64,000 nt of DNA from Nocardia terpenica (GCF_013186535.1 NZ_JABMCZ010000005.1:1364001-1428000); one strand, 5' to 3'. Positions 33,643 to 43,143 are shown, numbered from the stretch's first letter. Made by a program: numbers and translations. Notes: generated from the letters alone by a model not told the origin.

Positions 33643-34671
33643 TCATCCCCGATGGGCCTCCGTTCGCATCGATCCGGCCACGTCAGGGGACGCGTCGGAA
33701 CGAATGTCGATGCGCCAGCCGGTCAATCGAGCCGCCAGCCGCGCATTCTGGCCTTCCTTGCCGATCGCCAGCGACAGCTGGAAGTCCGGGACCACCACGC
33801 GAGCCGCCCGCGCCTCCGGGTCCACGATCGTGACGGATACAACTTTCGACGGGCTCAGGGCATTCCCGACGAAGGTGGCCGGATCCTCGGCGTAGTCGAT
33901 GATGTCGATCTTCTCGCCCGCCAGCTCGCTCATCACGTTGCGCACGCGCTGGCCCATCGGGCCGATGCACGCGCCCTTGGCGTTCACGCCCGGCACATTG
34001 GTCCGCACGGCGATCTTGGAACGGTGTCCGGCCTCGCGGGCCACCGCGACGATTTCCACGGAGCCGTCGGCGATCTCGGGCACCTCGAGGGCGAACAGCC
34101 GCCGCACCAGATTCGGGTGCGTGCGCGAGAGGGTGATCTGCGGGCCGCGCGGGCCGCGCGACACCCCGACCACATAGCACTTGATGCGCTCGCCGTGCTC
34201 GTAGCTCTCCCCCGGCACCTGCTCGGCGGGCGGGATCAGGCCCTCGGCGCCGTTGGCCTCGCTGCCGATGCGGACCACCACGGTGCCCCGGGCGTTCATC
34301 CGGGCATCGCGCTGGACGACACCGCCGACGATATCGCCTTCGTGGGTGGAGAATTCGCCGAAGGATTTCTCGTTCTCCGCGTCCCGCAGCCGCTGCAGCA
34401 CGACCTGGCGGGCGGTGGTGGCGGCGATGCGGCCGAAACCCTCTGGCGTGTCGTCCCATTCGGACACGACGTTGCCGTCGGCGTCGAGCTCGCGGGCCAT
34501 CACCCGCACGACGCCGGTCTTCTGATTGATATCGATGCGCGCGTTGGGCTCGTGCCCGTCGGTGTGCCGATACGCGGTGAGCAACGCGGACTCGATCGCG
34601 GAGATCACCGTCTCCATCGAGATCCCCTTGTCCGCGACGATCGCGCGCAGGGCTTCGATTTCGATGTTCAT
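33643..34671 (-). CDS. nusA: Transcription termination/antitermination factor NusA
   Basis: 342 aa, ATG overlapping the rimP stop by 4 bases. NusA N-terminal domain, S1 domain (EGDIVGGVVQRDARMNARGTVVVRIG), and KH1/KH2 domains (VNAKGACIGPMGQRVRNVMSEL; LAIGKEGQNARLAARLTGWRIDI). It lacks the C-terminal acidic repeats of E. coli NusA, as usual in actinobacteria. Acts on RNA polymerase pausing and rRNA antitermination. Confidence 0.96.
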   Translation of the reverse strand: MNIEIEALRAIVADKGISMETVISAIESALLTAYRHTDGHEPNARIDINQKTGVVRVMARELDADGNVVSEWDDTPEGFGRIAATTARQVVLQRLRDAENEKSFGEFSTHEGDIVGGVVQRDARMNARGTVVVRIGSEANGAEGLIPPAEQVPGESYEHGERIKCYVVGVSRGPRGPQITLSRTHPNLVRRLFALEVPEIADGSVEIVAVAREAGHRSKIAVRTNVPGVNAKGACIGPMGQRVRNVMSELAGEKIDIIDYAEDPATFVGNALSPSKVVSVTIVDPEARAARVVVPDFQLSLAIGKEGQNARLAARLTGWRIDIRSDASPDVAGSMRTEAHRG

Positions 34672-35291
34672 TCCACGATCCCTTCGGTCGAAGCAATTAC
34701 TGGGTTGGGTACCACTCCATCCGGTTCTGCGGCATCGGCGGCGCCTGGTTCGGGACGACCCGGGACCACACCTCCCGCGAGCTCCATCTCCGCCGCGCCC
34801 GGTGGCGAGAATTCCACCTGGACGACGGCCTTCTCGATGTCGGCCAGCGCAACGGTGACCCGGTGCGGTTTTCGCTTCCCGCCGAGGACCAGCGCCACCT
34901 CGGTGTCGGTGACAGGTCCGACGCGGGCCTCGAATCTGCTCGAGTCGTCCGGAGTGGGTGCGCCGGAGCGCAGGGCGACGCGCACCTTACGGCCCTGGGC
35001 GCGACGCCAGTGCCGGGGTGTGGTCAGGGGGCGATCGACGCCGGGCGTGGTGACCTCCAGCAGGTAGGGAGTTTCACCGAAGTCACCGGCATCGTCGAGG
35101 GTCTGCGACAGGTCCGAGCTCAACTCCGCGACCGCGTCCAGATCGACGCCGGCGTCGCTGTCCACGGTCACCGTCACCCGAGTCTGCGCCCGACCGACAG
35201 CCACGATCGCTACGCCCTCGAGGTCGAATCCTCGGCGCTCGACGAGCCCAGCAACGAGCTGGCTCACCCTTTCCTCGGTCGGCATGGGCAT
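34668..35291 (-). CDS. rimP: Ribosome maturation factor RimP
   Basis: 207 aa, start MPMPTEERVSQLVAGLVERRGFDLEGV. RimP features: VTVTVDSDAGVDLDAVAELSSDLSQTLD, YLLEVTTPGVDRPLTTPRHWRRAQGRKV and a C-terminal SH3-like domain; the last ~45 residues are a variable Pro/Glu-rich tail. First gene of the rimP-nusA-ylxR-infB operon; the promoter should lie in the 255-bp divergent gap to the lipoprotein gene. Confidence 0.95.
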   Translation of the reverse strand: MPMPTEERVSQLVAGLVERRGFDLEGVAIVAVGRAQTRVTVTVDSDAGVDLDAVAELSSDLSQTLDDAGDFGETPYLLEVTTPGVDRPLTTPRHWRRAQGRKVRVALRSGAPTPDDSSRFEARVGPVTDTEVALVLGGKRKPHRVTVALADIEKAVVQVEFSPPGAAEMELAGGVVPGRPEPGAADAAEPDGVVPNPVIASTEGIVE

Positions 35292-35546
35292 GTGGGGCGG
35301 CTCCTGGTTCAGTTGTGGCGGGGTGGAGTTGTCGGTATTGGTCCTGGTCGGGCATGGTCGGCGCGTCCCGCCGACGGATTACTCCGTCGAAGGTCTAGCG
35401 TAACGCGCTGAAAGAGTGTAAAGGACCAGCCAACCTTCTCGAGTTTCCCATGCTCGTCTGTGCCGTCCCGACAGTCCCGCCGCAGATCACAGCGTGTCGG
35501 GTGGGCTCCCGGATCGGCTCGCCACGGTGGCTGGCACGATGGTGGC

Positions 35547-36086
35547 GTGCCGATCCGACACTCCATGGTTCCGCTGGACCGTACCGCCTCGCCGCCCCTC
35601 ACACTCGATCGCCGTGCGCTGCTGCGGATCACCGGCGGCGGCGCGGTGGCCGCGCTGGCGCTGGGCGCCGCGACCGCCTGCTCGCAGGACAAGCCCGCCG
35701 CGCCGGATGTGCTGCTGGCACAGGAGGAGTCGGCCCGCACCGACGCCGTGTGGGCGAAGGCCGCCGCGGCGGTCGCGCCGGATCGCAGCGCCGCGCTGAC
35801 CCTCGTCGCCGGGCAGCGCACCGAGCACGCGGACGCCCTGCGCGCCGAGATCGACCGCGCCCGCGGCGTATACGGCGACGGCACCGTGCCGAAGTCGAAC
35901 ACCCCGCCGGTCACGCCGCCGCCCGCGCCCGCCCCGCCGCCGACGGTGGCCGCGGTGCGCGACCGGCTGACCCGGTCGCAGCAGGCGGCCGCGCAGCTGT
36001 CCCAGGAACTGTCGGGCTATCGCGCCGGGCTGCTGGCCTCGATCAGTGCCTGCTGCGCCACACACGCGGGGGTGCTGCTCGCGTGA
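35547..36086 (+). CDS. Tat-type lipoprotein-like protein (Rv2843 position)
   Basis: About 179 aa from GTG 35547 (ATG 35565 is possible). An N-terminal Arg-Arg (LDRRALLRITGGG) with hydrophobic stretch and lipobox-like ATAC-S indicate Tat/Sec export and a lipid-modified Cys. The mature part is helical and Ala-rich (EESARTDAVWAKAAAAV, VAGQRTEHADALRAEIDRA) with a PPPAPAPPP spacer, then more helix. It overlaps the DUF4439 gene by 4 bases, in the same order as Rv2843-Rv2844. Function unknown. Confidence 0.78.
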   Translation: MPIRHSMVPLDRTASPPLTLDRRALLRITGGGAVAALALGAATACSQDKPAAPDVLLAQEESARTDAVWAKAAAAVAPDRSAALTLVAGQRTEHADALRAEIDRARGVYGDGTVPKSNTPPVTPPPAPAPPPTVAAVRDRLTRSQQAAAQLSQELSGYRAGLLASISACCATHAGVLLA

Positions 36087-36514
36087 GCACCGATCAGCAG
36101 GCGCTCACCGATGCGCTGAATGCCGAATACACCGCGGTCTTCGCCTACGGCGTGATCGCCGCCTACGCCTCCGCCGAACGCAACAAGATCGTCGCCGAGT
36201 ATCTGGCGTCGCACCGCGCCCGCCGCGACGCGACCATCGACGCCCTGAAGTCGCTCGGCGCACCCGTTCCCGCCCCCGCCGCGGCCTACAACACCCCGTT
36301 CCCGGTGAACGACCCCATCCCCGCCGCCAAGCTCGCGGTCACGGTCGAATCGGATACGGCGGCAACGTGGCGCTCGGTCGTGGAACGCTGCGACTCCCCC
36401 GCCCTCCGCAGCACCGGAGTCGACGCGCTGACCGAATGCGCTGTGCGCCTGGCCAACTGGCAGGCCATCCTGGGCACCAATCCGGCCACGGCCTCGTTCC
36501 CCGGCAAGGCGTGA
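36083..36514 (+). CDS. DUF4439 ferritin-like protein
   Basis: 143 aa; GTG 36083 overlaps the previous TGA (GTGA). A four-helix ferritin-like pattern: ALTDALNAEYTAVFAYGVI with Glu/Tyr, EYLASHRARRDATIDAL with His, VESDTAATWRSVVE, and a last helix ending WQAILG. Matches the DUF4439 family, homologous to Rv2844. Metal binding is plausible but unproven. A strong hairpin follows. Confidence 0.88.
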   Translation: MSTDQQALTDALNAEYTAVFAYGVIAAYASAERNKIVAEYLASHRARRDATIDALKSLGAPVPAPAAAYNTPFPVNDPIPAAKLAVTVESDTAATWRSVVERCDSPALRSTGVDALTECAVRLANWQAILGTNPATASFPGKA

Positions 36515-36520
36515 CCCCTG

Positions 36521-36555
36521 CCGGACCCGTCACCCCGGTTGGGTGACGGGTCCGG
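36521..36555. terminator. Bidirectional hairpin between ferritin-like gene and proS
   Basis: Perfect 15-bp arms CCGGACCCGTCACCC (36521-36535) and GGGTGACGGGTCCGG (36541-36555) with a 5-base loop. It lies between two convergent stops (36514 and 36562), so it can end both transcripts. No T-run. Confidence 0.85.
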
Positions 36556-36561
36556 GAATGC

Positions 36562-38319
36562 TCAGCCGCGCGACTTGGCCAGTACGGCCTGCACGGCGCT
36601 CTCGGCCGGGATCTCCTCGCTGGCGCCCGTGAAGCGGTCGCGCAGTTCCACCTTGCCGTCGGCCCAGCCGCGGCCGACGACCAGGACCAGCGGCATGCCG
36701 AGCAGTTCGGCGTCCTTGAACTTCACGCCGGGCGAGGCGGTGCGGTCGTCGAGCAGGACCTCGAGGCCGGACGAATTCAGCTCGGCGGCAACCTGTTCGG
36801 CGCCCTCGCGGGCCGCGGCATCCTTGTTGGCGATGACCACGTGGACGTCGAAGGGGGCCACCTCGCGGGGCCAGCGCAGGCCCTTCTCGTCGTGCATCTG
36901 CTCGGCGAGCACCGCGACCATGCGGGAGACGCCGATGCCGTAGGAGCCCATGACCAGGCGGACCGGCTTGCCGTTCTCGCCGAGCACGTCGACCTCGAAG
37001 GCGTCGGTGTACTTGTAACCGAGCTGGAAGATGTGGCCGATCTCGATGCCGCGCGCGGCGTGCAGCACGCCGCGACCGTCGGGCGAGGGGTCGCCGTCGC
37101 GAACCTCGGCGGCCTCGATGGTGCCGTCCGGGGTGAAGTCGCGGCCCGCGACCAGGCCGACCACATGCCTGCCGGGCGCGTCGGCGCCGGTGATCCAGGA
37201 GGTGCCGGTGACCACGCGCGGATCGACCAGGTAGCGAACACCGTTGTCCTGCAGCGCCTTCGGGCCGATGTAGCCCTTGACCAGGAACGGATTGCCGGCG
37301 AAGTCCGCCTCGGTGAGCAGCTCGACCTCGGCGGGTTCGAGCGCCGCGCCGAGCCGCTTGTCGTCGACCTCGCGGTCGCCCGGGACGCCGATGCCGACGA
37401 TCTCGGTCTTGCCGTCCGGGTGGTGCAGCTTCACCATCACGTTCTTGAGCGTGTCGGCGGCGGTGACCGGGCGGCCCAGCCGCTCGGCGATCCCGGCGGA
37501 GTTGGCCCAGTCGACCAGCGTGGCGATGGTCGGGGTGTCGGGCGTGTCGTACACCTGGGCCGGGGCCTGGCCCTCGATCGCGATCTCCGGCGGCGCGGGC
37601 GTGACCACGGCCTCGACATTGGCGGCGTAGCCGGACTCACGGCAGATCACGTAGGTGTCCTCGCCGACCGGGCTGTCGGCCAGGAACTCCTCCGACGCGC
37701 TGCCGCCCATGGCGCCCGAGGTGGCGGCGACGATCACGTACCGCACGCCGAGCCGGTCGAAGATGCGCCGATACGCCTCGCGATGCGCGTCGTAGCTGGC
37801 CTTCAGCCCGTCCTCGTCGAGGTCGAAGGAGTACGAGTCCTTCATGATGAACTCGCGTCCGCGCAGGATGCCCGCGCGCGGCCGCTCCTCGTCGCGGTAC
37901 TTGGTCTGGATCTGGTACAGGGTGACCGGCAGGTCCTTGTAGGAGTTGTACTCGCCCTTCACGGTGAGCGCGAACAGCTCCTCGTGGGTGGGTCCGAGCA
38001 GGTAGTCGGCCTTCTTGCGGTCCTGCAACCGGAACAGGCTGTCGCCGTACTCGGTCCACCGCTTGGTGGTCTCGTACGGCTCCCGCGGCAGCAGCGCGGG
38101 CAGGGAGATCTCCTGACCCCCGATCCCGTTCATCTCCTCGCGAACCACGTTCTCGACCTTGCGCAGCACGCGCAGGCCCAGCGGCAGCCACGAGTACACG
38201 CCCGGCGCGATGCGCCGGACATATCCGGCACGAACGAGAAGCTTGTGGCTGGGCACCTCCGCGTCGGCGGGGTCGTCCCGCAGGGTGCGCAGAAACAGAT
38301 GGGAGAGACGGGTGATCAC
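36562..38319 (-). CDS. proS: Proline-tRNA ligase
   Basis: 585 aa. GTG 38319 gives the canonical start MITRLSHLFLRTLRDDPADAEVPSHKLL; an upstream extension is open but not conserved. Class II synthetase motifs: motif 1 around GVYSWLPLG, motif 2 TKYRDEERPRAGILRGREFIMKDSYSFD, an ~180-residue YbaK-like editing insertion (about 225-400), motif 3 SYGIGVSRMVAVLAEQ. Bacterial-type ProRS that can clear mis-charged Ala. Matches Rv2845c in order. Confidence 0.96.
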   Translation of the reverse strand: MITRLSHLFLRTLRDDPADAEVPSHKLLVRAGYVRRIAPGVYSWLPLGLRVLRKVENVVREEMNGIGGQEISLPALLPREPYETTKRWTEYGDSLFRLQDRKKADYLLGPTHEELFALTVKGEYNSYKDLPVTLYQIQTKYRDEERPRAGILRGREFIMKDSYSFDLDEDGLKASYDAHREAYRRIFDRLGVRYVIVAATSGAMGGSASEEFLADSPVGEDTYVICRESGYAANVEAVVTPAPPEIAIEGQAPAQVYDTPDTPTIATLVDWANSAGIAERLGRPVTAADTLKNVMVKLHHPDGKTEIVGIGVPGDREVDDKRLGAALEPAEVELLTEADFAGNPFLVKGYIGPKALQDNGVRYLVDPRVVTGTSWITGADAPGRHVVGLVAGRDFTPDGTIEAAEVRDGDPSPDGRGVLHAARGIEIGHIFQLGYKYTDAFEVDVLGENGKPVRLVMGSYGIGVSRMVAVLAEQMHDEKGLRWPREVAPFDVHVVIANKDAAAREGAEQVAAELNSSGLEVLLDDRTASPGVKFKDAELLGMPLVLVVGRGWADGKVELRDRFTGASEEIPAESAVQAVLAKSRG

Positions 38320-38377
38320 GGGTGCACAGCGTAGCCGCTGCTCCGGCGATGCCCGAAAGGCATTACCGTATCGGCTC

Positions 38378-39121
38378 GTGCTGGTGATCTTGCCTCCCTC
38401 CGAAACCAAGTCCGATGGTGGTGCGCTCGGTCCGCTGGATCTGGATGCGCTGTCGTTTCCGCAGCTCACCACGGTGCGCGACAAGCTGGTCTCCGCGTTG
38501 ATCGCGCTTGCCGCGGATCCGGATGCCAGCCGTGCGGCGCTGGGGCTCGGTAAGGGGGCTGATCCGGAGATCGCGCGCAATGCGGCGCTGCGCACCTCGC
38601 CGACACGCCCGGCGCTGGAGCGCTATACCGGCGTGCTGTACGACGCGCTGGATGCCGCGGCGTTCACCAAGGCGCAGCGCGAGAAGGCGTACGCGCGGCT
38701 GGCGATCGGGTCGGCGCTGTTCGGCACCGTGCGGGCGGGCGACCCGATTCCGGCGTACCGGCTGTCCGGTGGCTCCAAACTGCCGGGGCTGCCGACGCTT
38801 TCGGCGCTGTGGAAGCCCGCGCTGGCGCAGACGCTGCGCGCCGAGACCGAGGGGCAGCTGGTCGTGGATCTGCGGTCGGGGAGTTATCAGCAGCTGGGCC
38901 GGATTCCCGGCGCGGTGACGGCGACGGTGCTGACCGAGCGCCCGGACGGGAAGCGCACCGTGGTCAGCCATTTCAACAAGCATCACAAGGGACTGCTGGC
39001 GCGGGCGCTGGTGGTGACCCGCGCCGAGCCCGGCGATATCCGGGACGTGGCCCGGGTTGCCGAAAAGGCCGGGCTGCGAGCGGAAATCGCGTCGTCGACG
39101 GAATTGCTGGTCATCACCTGA
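38378..39121 (+). CDS. yaaA: YaaA/DUF328 peroxide-stress protein
   Basis: 247 aa from GTG 38378, divergent from proS with 58 bp between. YaaA pattern: MLVILPPSETK at the start, RYTGVLYDALD, SALFGTVRAGDPIPAYRL, and VVSHFNKHHKGLLARAL. YaaA in E. coli limits free iron during H2O2 stress and binds DNA. Regulation is not visible. Confidence 0.9.
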   Translation: MLVILPPSETKSDGGALGPLDLDALSFPQLTTVRDKLVSALIALAADPDASRAALGLGKGADPEIARNAALRTSPTRPALERYTGVLYDALDAAAFTKAQREKAYARLAIGSALFGTVRAGDPIPAYRLSGGSKLPGLPTLSALWKPALAQTLRAETEGQLVVDLRSGSYQQLGRIPGAVTATVLTERPDGKRTVVSHFNKHHKGLLARALVVTRAEPGDIRDVARVAEKAGLRAEIASSTELLVIT

Positions 39122-39188
39122 CGGACGGCGACTCGCCATAAAATTGCCAAAGGGTTGCCAGAGAGATCGTTTCCGGCACACTGAAGCG

Positions 39189-40550
39189 ATGACGATCTCG
39201 CTCGCGGCACCGGATTCGGCACCGAGTGATATCGGGCGCGCGGCGCGGCGGCGAGTATCGCGGTCCGCGCTCGGGGTGTGGGAGCCACCGGCCGACCGCA
39301 TCGACCCGATCGCCGTCCTGGAGCATCAGGCCGCGACGCGCGTTCCCGAATTGGTTCCGATTCGCTATGCCCGGATGGCGGCCGCGCCGTTCCCGTTCCT
39401 GCGGGGCGCACCGGCGGTGATGGCGGCCGATCTGGCGGCGTCGGAGAACACCGGGCTGATCGTGCAGCTGTGCGGCGATGCGCACCTGTCCAATTTCGGG
39501 GTCTTCGCCTCCCCGGAGCGCGCGCTGGTCTTCGATCTCAACGATTTCGACGAGACGCTGCCGGGCCCGTTCGAGTGGGATGTCAAGCGCCTGGCCGCGA
39601 GCATCGCGGTGGCCGCGCGGGCCAACGGATTCTCCGACGGTGACGCCCACGCCGCCGCGTACGCCGCCGGGGGCGCCTATCACGCGGCCATGTCCCGGTT
39701 CGCGGGCATGGACGCGATCTCGGTGTGGTACGAGCGCATCGATGCCGAGCGGGCCGCCGAGCTGATCCCGAAACCCAAGCGTCGCAAGGGCGCCGAGAAG
39801 GCCCTCGCCTCCGCGCGGTCGCGGACCAGCCTGCAGGCGCTGCGCAAGCTGACCGAGCCGGGACCCGACGGCACGCCCCGCATCCGGCACCAGCCGCCGC
39901 TGCTGGTGCCCATCACCGATATCGATGTCGATGCCGTGGGCGCGGTCGTCGACGCCTACCGCCGGACGCTTCCGGAGGAGCGCCGGGTGCTGCTCGACCG
40001 GCATCGGCTGGTCGACATGGCGGTCAAGGTGGTCGGCGTCGGCAGCGTGGGCACCCGCTGCTTCGTGGTCCTGCTGGCCGACCGCGGCACCGGCGCCCCG
40101 CTGTTCCTCCAGGTGAAGGAGGCCGAGCGATCGGTCCTCGCACCGCACCTGCGCCCCAGCCGATTCCGCCATCAGGGCCACCGCGTGGTCCACGGCCAGC
40201 GCCTCACCCAGGCCACCGGCGACATCTTCCTCGGCTGGGCCACCGGCCCCGACGACCACCACTACTACCTGCGCCAGCTGCGAGACATGAAGGGCTCCGC
40301 GGAAATCGAGAACATGTCCCGCGGCGCCCTCTCCCAGTACGCGGCCCTGTGCGGCCACGTCCTCGCCCGGGCCCACGCCCGCTCCGGAGACCCGTTGGCC
40401 ATCGCCGCCTACCTGGGCTCCGCCGACGTATTCGACCGAGCCATGGCCGATTTCGCCCTGGCGTATGCGGACCAGACGATCGTGGACCACAAGGCGTTGC
40501 TCGCGGCTATCGACTCGGGACGAGTGCGGGCGGCGGAGTCGGCGTACTGA
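39189..40550 (+). CDS. DUF2252 protein
   Basis: 453 aa, ATG 39189. DUF2252 pattern: MAAAPFPFLRGAPAVMAADLA, LCGDAHLSNFGVFASPERALVFDLNDFDETLPGPFEWDVKRLAAS, and a C-terminal QLRDMKGSAEIENMSRGALSQYA. The GDAHLSNFG and DLNDFDE segments resemble the catalytic and metal loops of aminoglycoside-kinase-like folds, so a small-molecule kinase is possible but unproven. Common in mycolata and streptomycetes. A palindrome follows the stop. Confidence 0.88.
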   Translation: MTISLAAPDSAPSDIGRAARRRVSRSALGVWEPPADRIDPIAVLEHQAATRVPELVPIRYARMAAAPFPFLRGAPAVMAADLAASENTGLIVQLCGDAHLSNFGVFASPERALVFDLNDFDETLPGPFEWDVKRLAASIAVAARANGFSDGDAHAAAYAAGGAYHAAMSRFAGMDAISVWYERIDAERAAELIPKPKRRKGAEKALASARSRTSLQALRKLTEPGPDGTPRIRHQPPLLVPITDIDVDAVGAVVDAYRRTLPEERRVLLDRHRLVDMAVKVVGVGSVGTRCFVVLLADRGTGAPLFLQVKEAERSVLAPHLRPSRFRHQGHRVVHGQRLTQATGDIFLGWATGPDDHHYYLRQLRDMKGSAEIENMSRGALSQYAALCGHVLARAHARSGDPLAIAAYLGSADVFDRAMADFALAYADQTIVDHKALLAAIDSGRVRAAESAY

Positions 40551-40589
40551 CTCCCCAACCACCCGTCATCCCGGCACGCTCAACCCGTC

Positions 40590-40613
40590 ATCCCGGCATG
40601 CTTTTGGCCGGGA
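40590..40613. repeat. Dispersed palindrome after DUF2252 gene
   Basis: ATCCCGGC and GCCGGGAT arms with loop ATGCTTTTG, in the gap between the DUF2252 stop and the convergent oxidoreductase stop. A partial copy (GTCATCCCGGCACGCT) precedes it at about 40566, so the leading half is duplicated. Confidence 0.75.
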
Positions 40614-40616
40614 TCC

Positions 40617-41486
40617 CTACCGAATTCGCGCAATCACCTCCGCGAATGCCTGGACGGCGGGTGGGGCCACGGTGAAATACGTGATGCCGTAGGTCTCGCG
40701 GTAGTGGCGCAGGGTGTCGGCCATCTGGTCGACCGTGCCGTGCAGGATGCCCGGGACCGTGAGCAGCTCGTCGTCGGACAGGTCCGGGTAGAAGAAGCGG
40801 GCCAGGGTGAAATCCGGTGTGCCGGAGCCGGTTATGGCCGCGGCGATGATCATCATATTGATTTCGATCCGCGGGAGCCGATCACCCGCCGCCTTCTCGA
40901 TATAGGCGATGCGTTCGGCCAATGTGCCCTTCTCGGTGGGACTCTCGCCCGGGCGGACGCCGGAGATGCCGACGATATCCGCGTGCCGAGTAGCGGCCGC
41001 CAGCAGCCGATCACCCTGTCCCGCAATGAGAATCGGAATGTGCTGCTGCGCCGGGCGCGGATAGTGGTCGGAATCGGCGAACAGTCCGCGCAACTGCGTG
41101 ACCGTCTGTTCCATGAACTCGATCCGTTGCCGCGCACCGTGATACGGCAGCCCGGTCGCCTCGAAGTCTCCGCGGAACATGTCGTTTCCCGCCCCCAGCC
41201 CCAACTCGAGCCGCCCATCGGTGAGTTGATCCACTCCCGCCGCGTCCCGCGCCAGCATCGCGGGCCGCCACAGCCCGGTATTCACCACCATCGTCCCCAA
41301 CCGAATCCGCTCGGTCACATCCGCCGCCGCCATCAATGCCGGAAACGGCGCCACCATCCCCAAATGATCCGGCACCAACAGCGTGTCGTACCCCCACGCC
41401 TCCACCTGCCGAGCCGCCGCCTGCCACTCCGCCCGCGACACCGGCGCCATCCCACTGGCCCCGAACCGAAACTCCCGAACAGCCAT
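40617..41486 (-). CDS. LLM-class F420/flavin-dependent oxidoreductase
   Basis: 289 aa. Luciferase-like TIM barrel: FRFGASGMAPVSRAEW, YDTLLVPDHLG, ERIRLGTMVVNTGLWRPAMLARDAAGVDQLTDGRLELGLGAGND and IPILIAGQGDRLLAAATRHADIVG. Closest to the actinobacterial F420-dependent subgroup (TIGR03621 type). Probably reduces or oxidises a small molecule with F420. It lies 14 bp after the GlxA-like gene on the same strand. Confidence 0.88.
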   Translation of the reverse strand: MAVREFRFGASGMAPVSRAEWQAAARQVEAWGYDTLLVPDHLGMVAPFPALMAAADVTERIRLGTMVVNTGLWRPAMLARDAAGVDQLTDGRLELGLGAGNDMFRGDFEATGLPYHGARQRIEFMEQTVTQLRGLFADSDHYPRPAQQHIPILIAGQGDRLLAAATRHADIVGISGVRPGESPTEKGTLAERIAYIEKAAGDRLPRIEINMMIIAAAITGSGTPDFTLARFFYPDLSDDELLTVPGILHGTVDQMADTLRHYRETYGITYFTVAPPAVQAFAEVIARIR

Positions 41487-41503
41487 CTGTCCCTACCTTC
41501 CTC

Positions 41504-42472
41504 TCAACCCTTGCAACACCCAAGAACCACCCCAGCGTCCCCATCCGCGCCCCCAATCGCATCCGATTTTCGGGCGCGGAGGCGGCGGAGCATTCGGGCG
41601 TCTTCGAAGCCGACCGCGGTTGCTGCGGCGTCCATGGTGGCGCCGTGGCCGATCAGGTGTTCCGCGCGTTCGAGTCTCAGGATGTGTTGGTAGCGCAGGG
41701 GGGTGAGGCCGCCGGTGGCGCGGGTGAATGCTCGGGTCAGGGTGCGTTCGCTGACTCCGGCGGATTCGGAGAGGTGGGACAGCGGGAGGGGTTCGGCGTA
41801 GCGGGCGTCGATGACGTCCTGGACGCGGTGGACGATGTCGTCGAGGTGGGAGCGATGGCGCAGGACGGCGCTCGCCTGGGGCTGGTCGCCATTGCGGCGG
41901 AGGTAGACGACCATGTCTCGCGCCACCAGGCTGGCGTGCGCGGGGCCGTGCCGGACCGCCAGCAGGTGCAGGGCGAGGTCGATGCCGCTGGCGATGCCCG
42001 CCGAGGTCGCCACCCGGTTGTCGATGGTGTACAAGACATCTCGCACCACCGTCGCCCGCGGATGCCGCGATGCCAGCTCCTCCTGGAGCTGGTGGTGGGT
42101 GGTGCACCGACGTCCGTCCAGCAATCCGGCCTGTCCCAGCGCATCGGCCCCGGAACACACGCTCGCGACCAGGCCCCCGGCGGCATGATGCGCGCGTAAC
42201 CGCTCCCGCACGGCGGCCAACACCGCGGGCCCATCCCGCAGCGTCGGTGCGCGCCAGCCCGGCACCACGATCAGATCCTCGGATGTCGGCTCCGGCCATG
42301 CGGTCCGGGCGAGCACCGGCAGGCCCTGCGCACTGCGTACCTGTTCCCGCGCGGCGAGATAGACCAGCTCGTAGCCGTGTCCATACGCCGCGGCCGTATC
42401 GAATACGTGAGCGGGTCCGGCCAGATCGAGCAGATGGAACCCGGGCAGCAGCACGAAAACGACACGACTCAC
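41504..42472 (-). CDS. GlxA-type AraC regulator with DJ-1/PfpI domain
   Basis: 322 aa; GTG 42472 overlaps the hydrolase stop by 4 bases (GTGA). N-terminal DJ-1/PfpI-like domain (VVFVLLPGFHLLDLAGPAHVFD; the nucleophile-elbow region SVCSGADALGQAG has a Cys) and a C-terminal AraC double HTH (LSHLSESAGVSERTLTRAFTRATGGLTPLRYQ). Members sense small metabolites; catalytic activity of the Cys is usually lost. Translationally coupled to the upstream isochorismatase-family gene, so it likely controls it. Confidence 0.9.
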   Translation of the reverse strand: MSRVVFVLLPGFHLLDLAGPAHVFDTAAAYGHGYELVYLAAREQVRSAQGLPVLARTAWPEPTSEDLIVVPGWRAPTLRDGPAVLAAVRERLRAHHAAGGLVASVCSGADALGQAGLLDGRRCTTHHQLQEELASRHPRATVVRDVLYTIDNRVATSAGIASGIDLALHLLAVRHGPAHASLVARDMVVYLRRNGDQPQASAVLRHRSHLDDIVHRVQDVIDARYAEPLPLSHLSESAGVSERTLTRAFTRATGGLTPLRYQHILRLERAEHLIGHGATMDAAATAVGFEDARMLRRLRARKSDAIGGADGDAGVVLGCCKG

Positions 42473-43020
42473 ACCGGCGATACTCCCGACTCGGCCGCCA
42501 GCTCGTCCACCGAGACGATGCGGGCGAACCGGTCGCGCAGCACCGCCTCGGTTCGCTCGACAATGGCCTCGGCGGTCAGCCCGCCGACGGGATCGGTGGT
42601 GGTGGCATCGGTGACGAAGGTCATCCGGTAACCGAGATCGCTGCCCACCCGGGTGGTGGTCTCCACGCACTGTTCGGTCCGGATGCCGCAGACGACCAGC
42701 TCGCGCACGCCCGCCTCGGTGAGCAGTTGCTGGAGGTTGGTGGTGGTGAAGGCATTGTGGGAAGTCTTGTGCAGCAACGGTTCACCGGCTCGAGGCCGCT
42801 CCAGCTCGTCGAGCGGGCGCACGTGCCCCAGCGCAGGATCGAACACGTCGTTGCTGCCCGGCTCGCAGTGCAGCACCCACACCACCAGGTCGCCGTGGGC
42901 GCGAGCGAGGCGGACCAGCCGGTTGACCGGTTGCGCGATATCCGGATTGGCGATCCGAGCCCATAGCGGCCGCGCCCGGAAGGACTCCTGGACATCGATC
43001 ACGAGCAAAGCACGATTCAT
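42469..43020 (-). CDS. Isochorismatase-family cysteine hydrolase
   Basis: 183 aa from ATG 43020 (an ATG at 43029 adds three residues). Catalytic triad: D9 (LVIDVQESF), Lys in LLHKTSHNAF and Cys in GIRTEQCVETTTR, with the cis-peptide region VVCGIRT. Family members hydrolyse amides such as nicotinamide, N-carbamoyl compounds or maleamate. Substrate here is unknown. Operon with the GlxA-type regulator and perhaps the LLM oxidoreductase. Confidence 0.9.
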   Translation of the reverse strand: MNRALLVIDVQESFRARPLWARIANPDIAQPVNRLVRLARAHGDLVVWVLHCEPGSNDVFDPALGHVRPLDELERPRAGEPLLHKTSHNAFTTTNLQQLLTEAGVRELVVCGIRTEQCVETTTRVGSDLGYRMTFVTDATTTDPVGGLTAEAIVERTEAVLRDRFARIVSVDELAAESGVSPV

Positions 43021-43111
43021 GAGACACATCCTGGCAACCGGTGGGCCATCGGCACAGACCCGATTCGGCTCGATACCGGAACGATCCGGTCATCTCGAAT
43101 CCGGAAGCGAG

Positions 43112-43138
43112 CGGGCCGCGCCGAGTCGACGCGGCCCG
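43112..43138 (-). terminator. Hairpin after small secreted protein gene
   Basis: Arms CGGGCCGCG (43112-43120) and CGCGGCCCG (43130-43138) with a 9-base loop, starting six bases after the small secreted protein stop on the minus strand. GC-rich stem without T-run, typical for the group. Confidence 0.7.
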
Positions 43139-43143
43139 GTTTC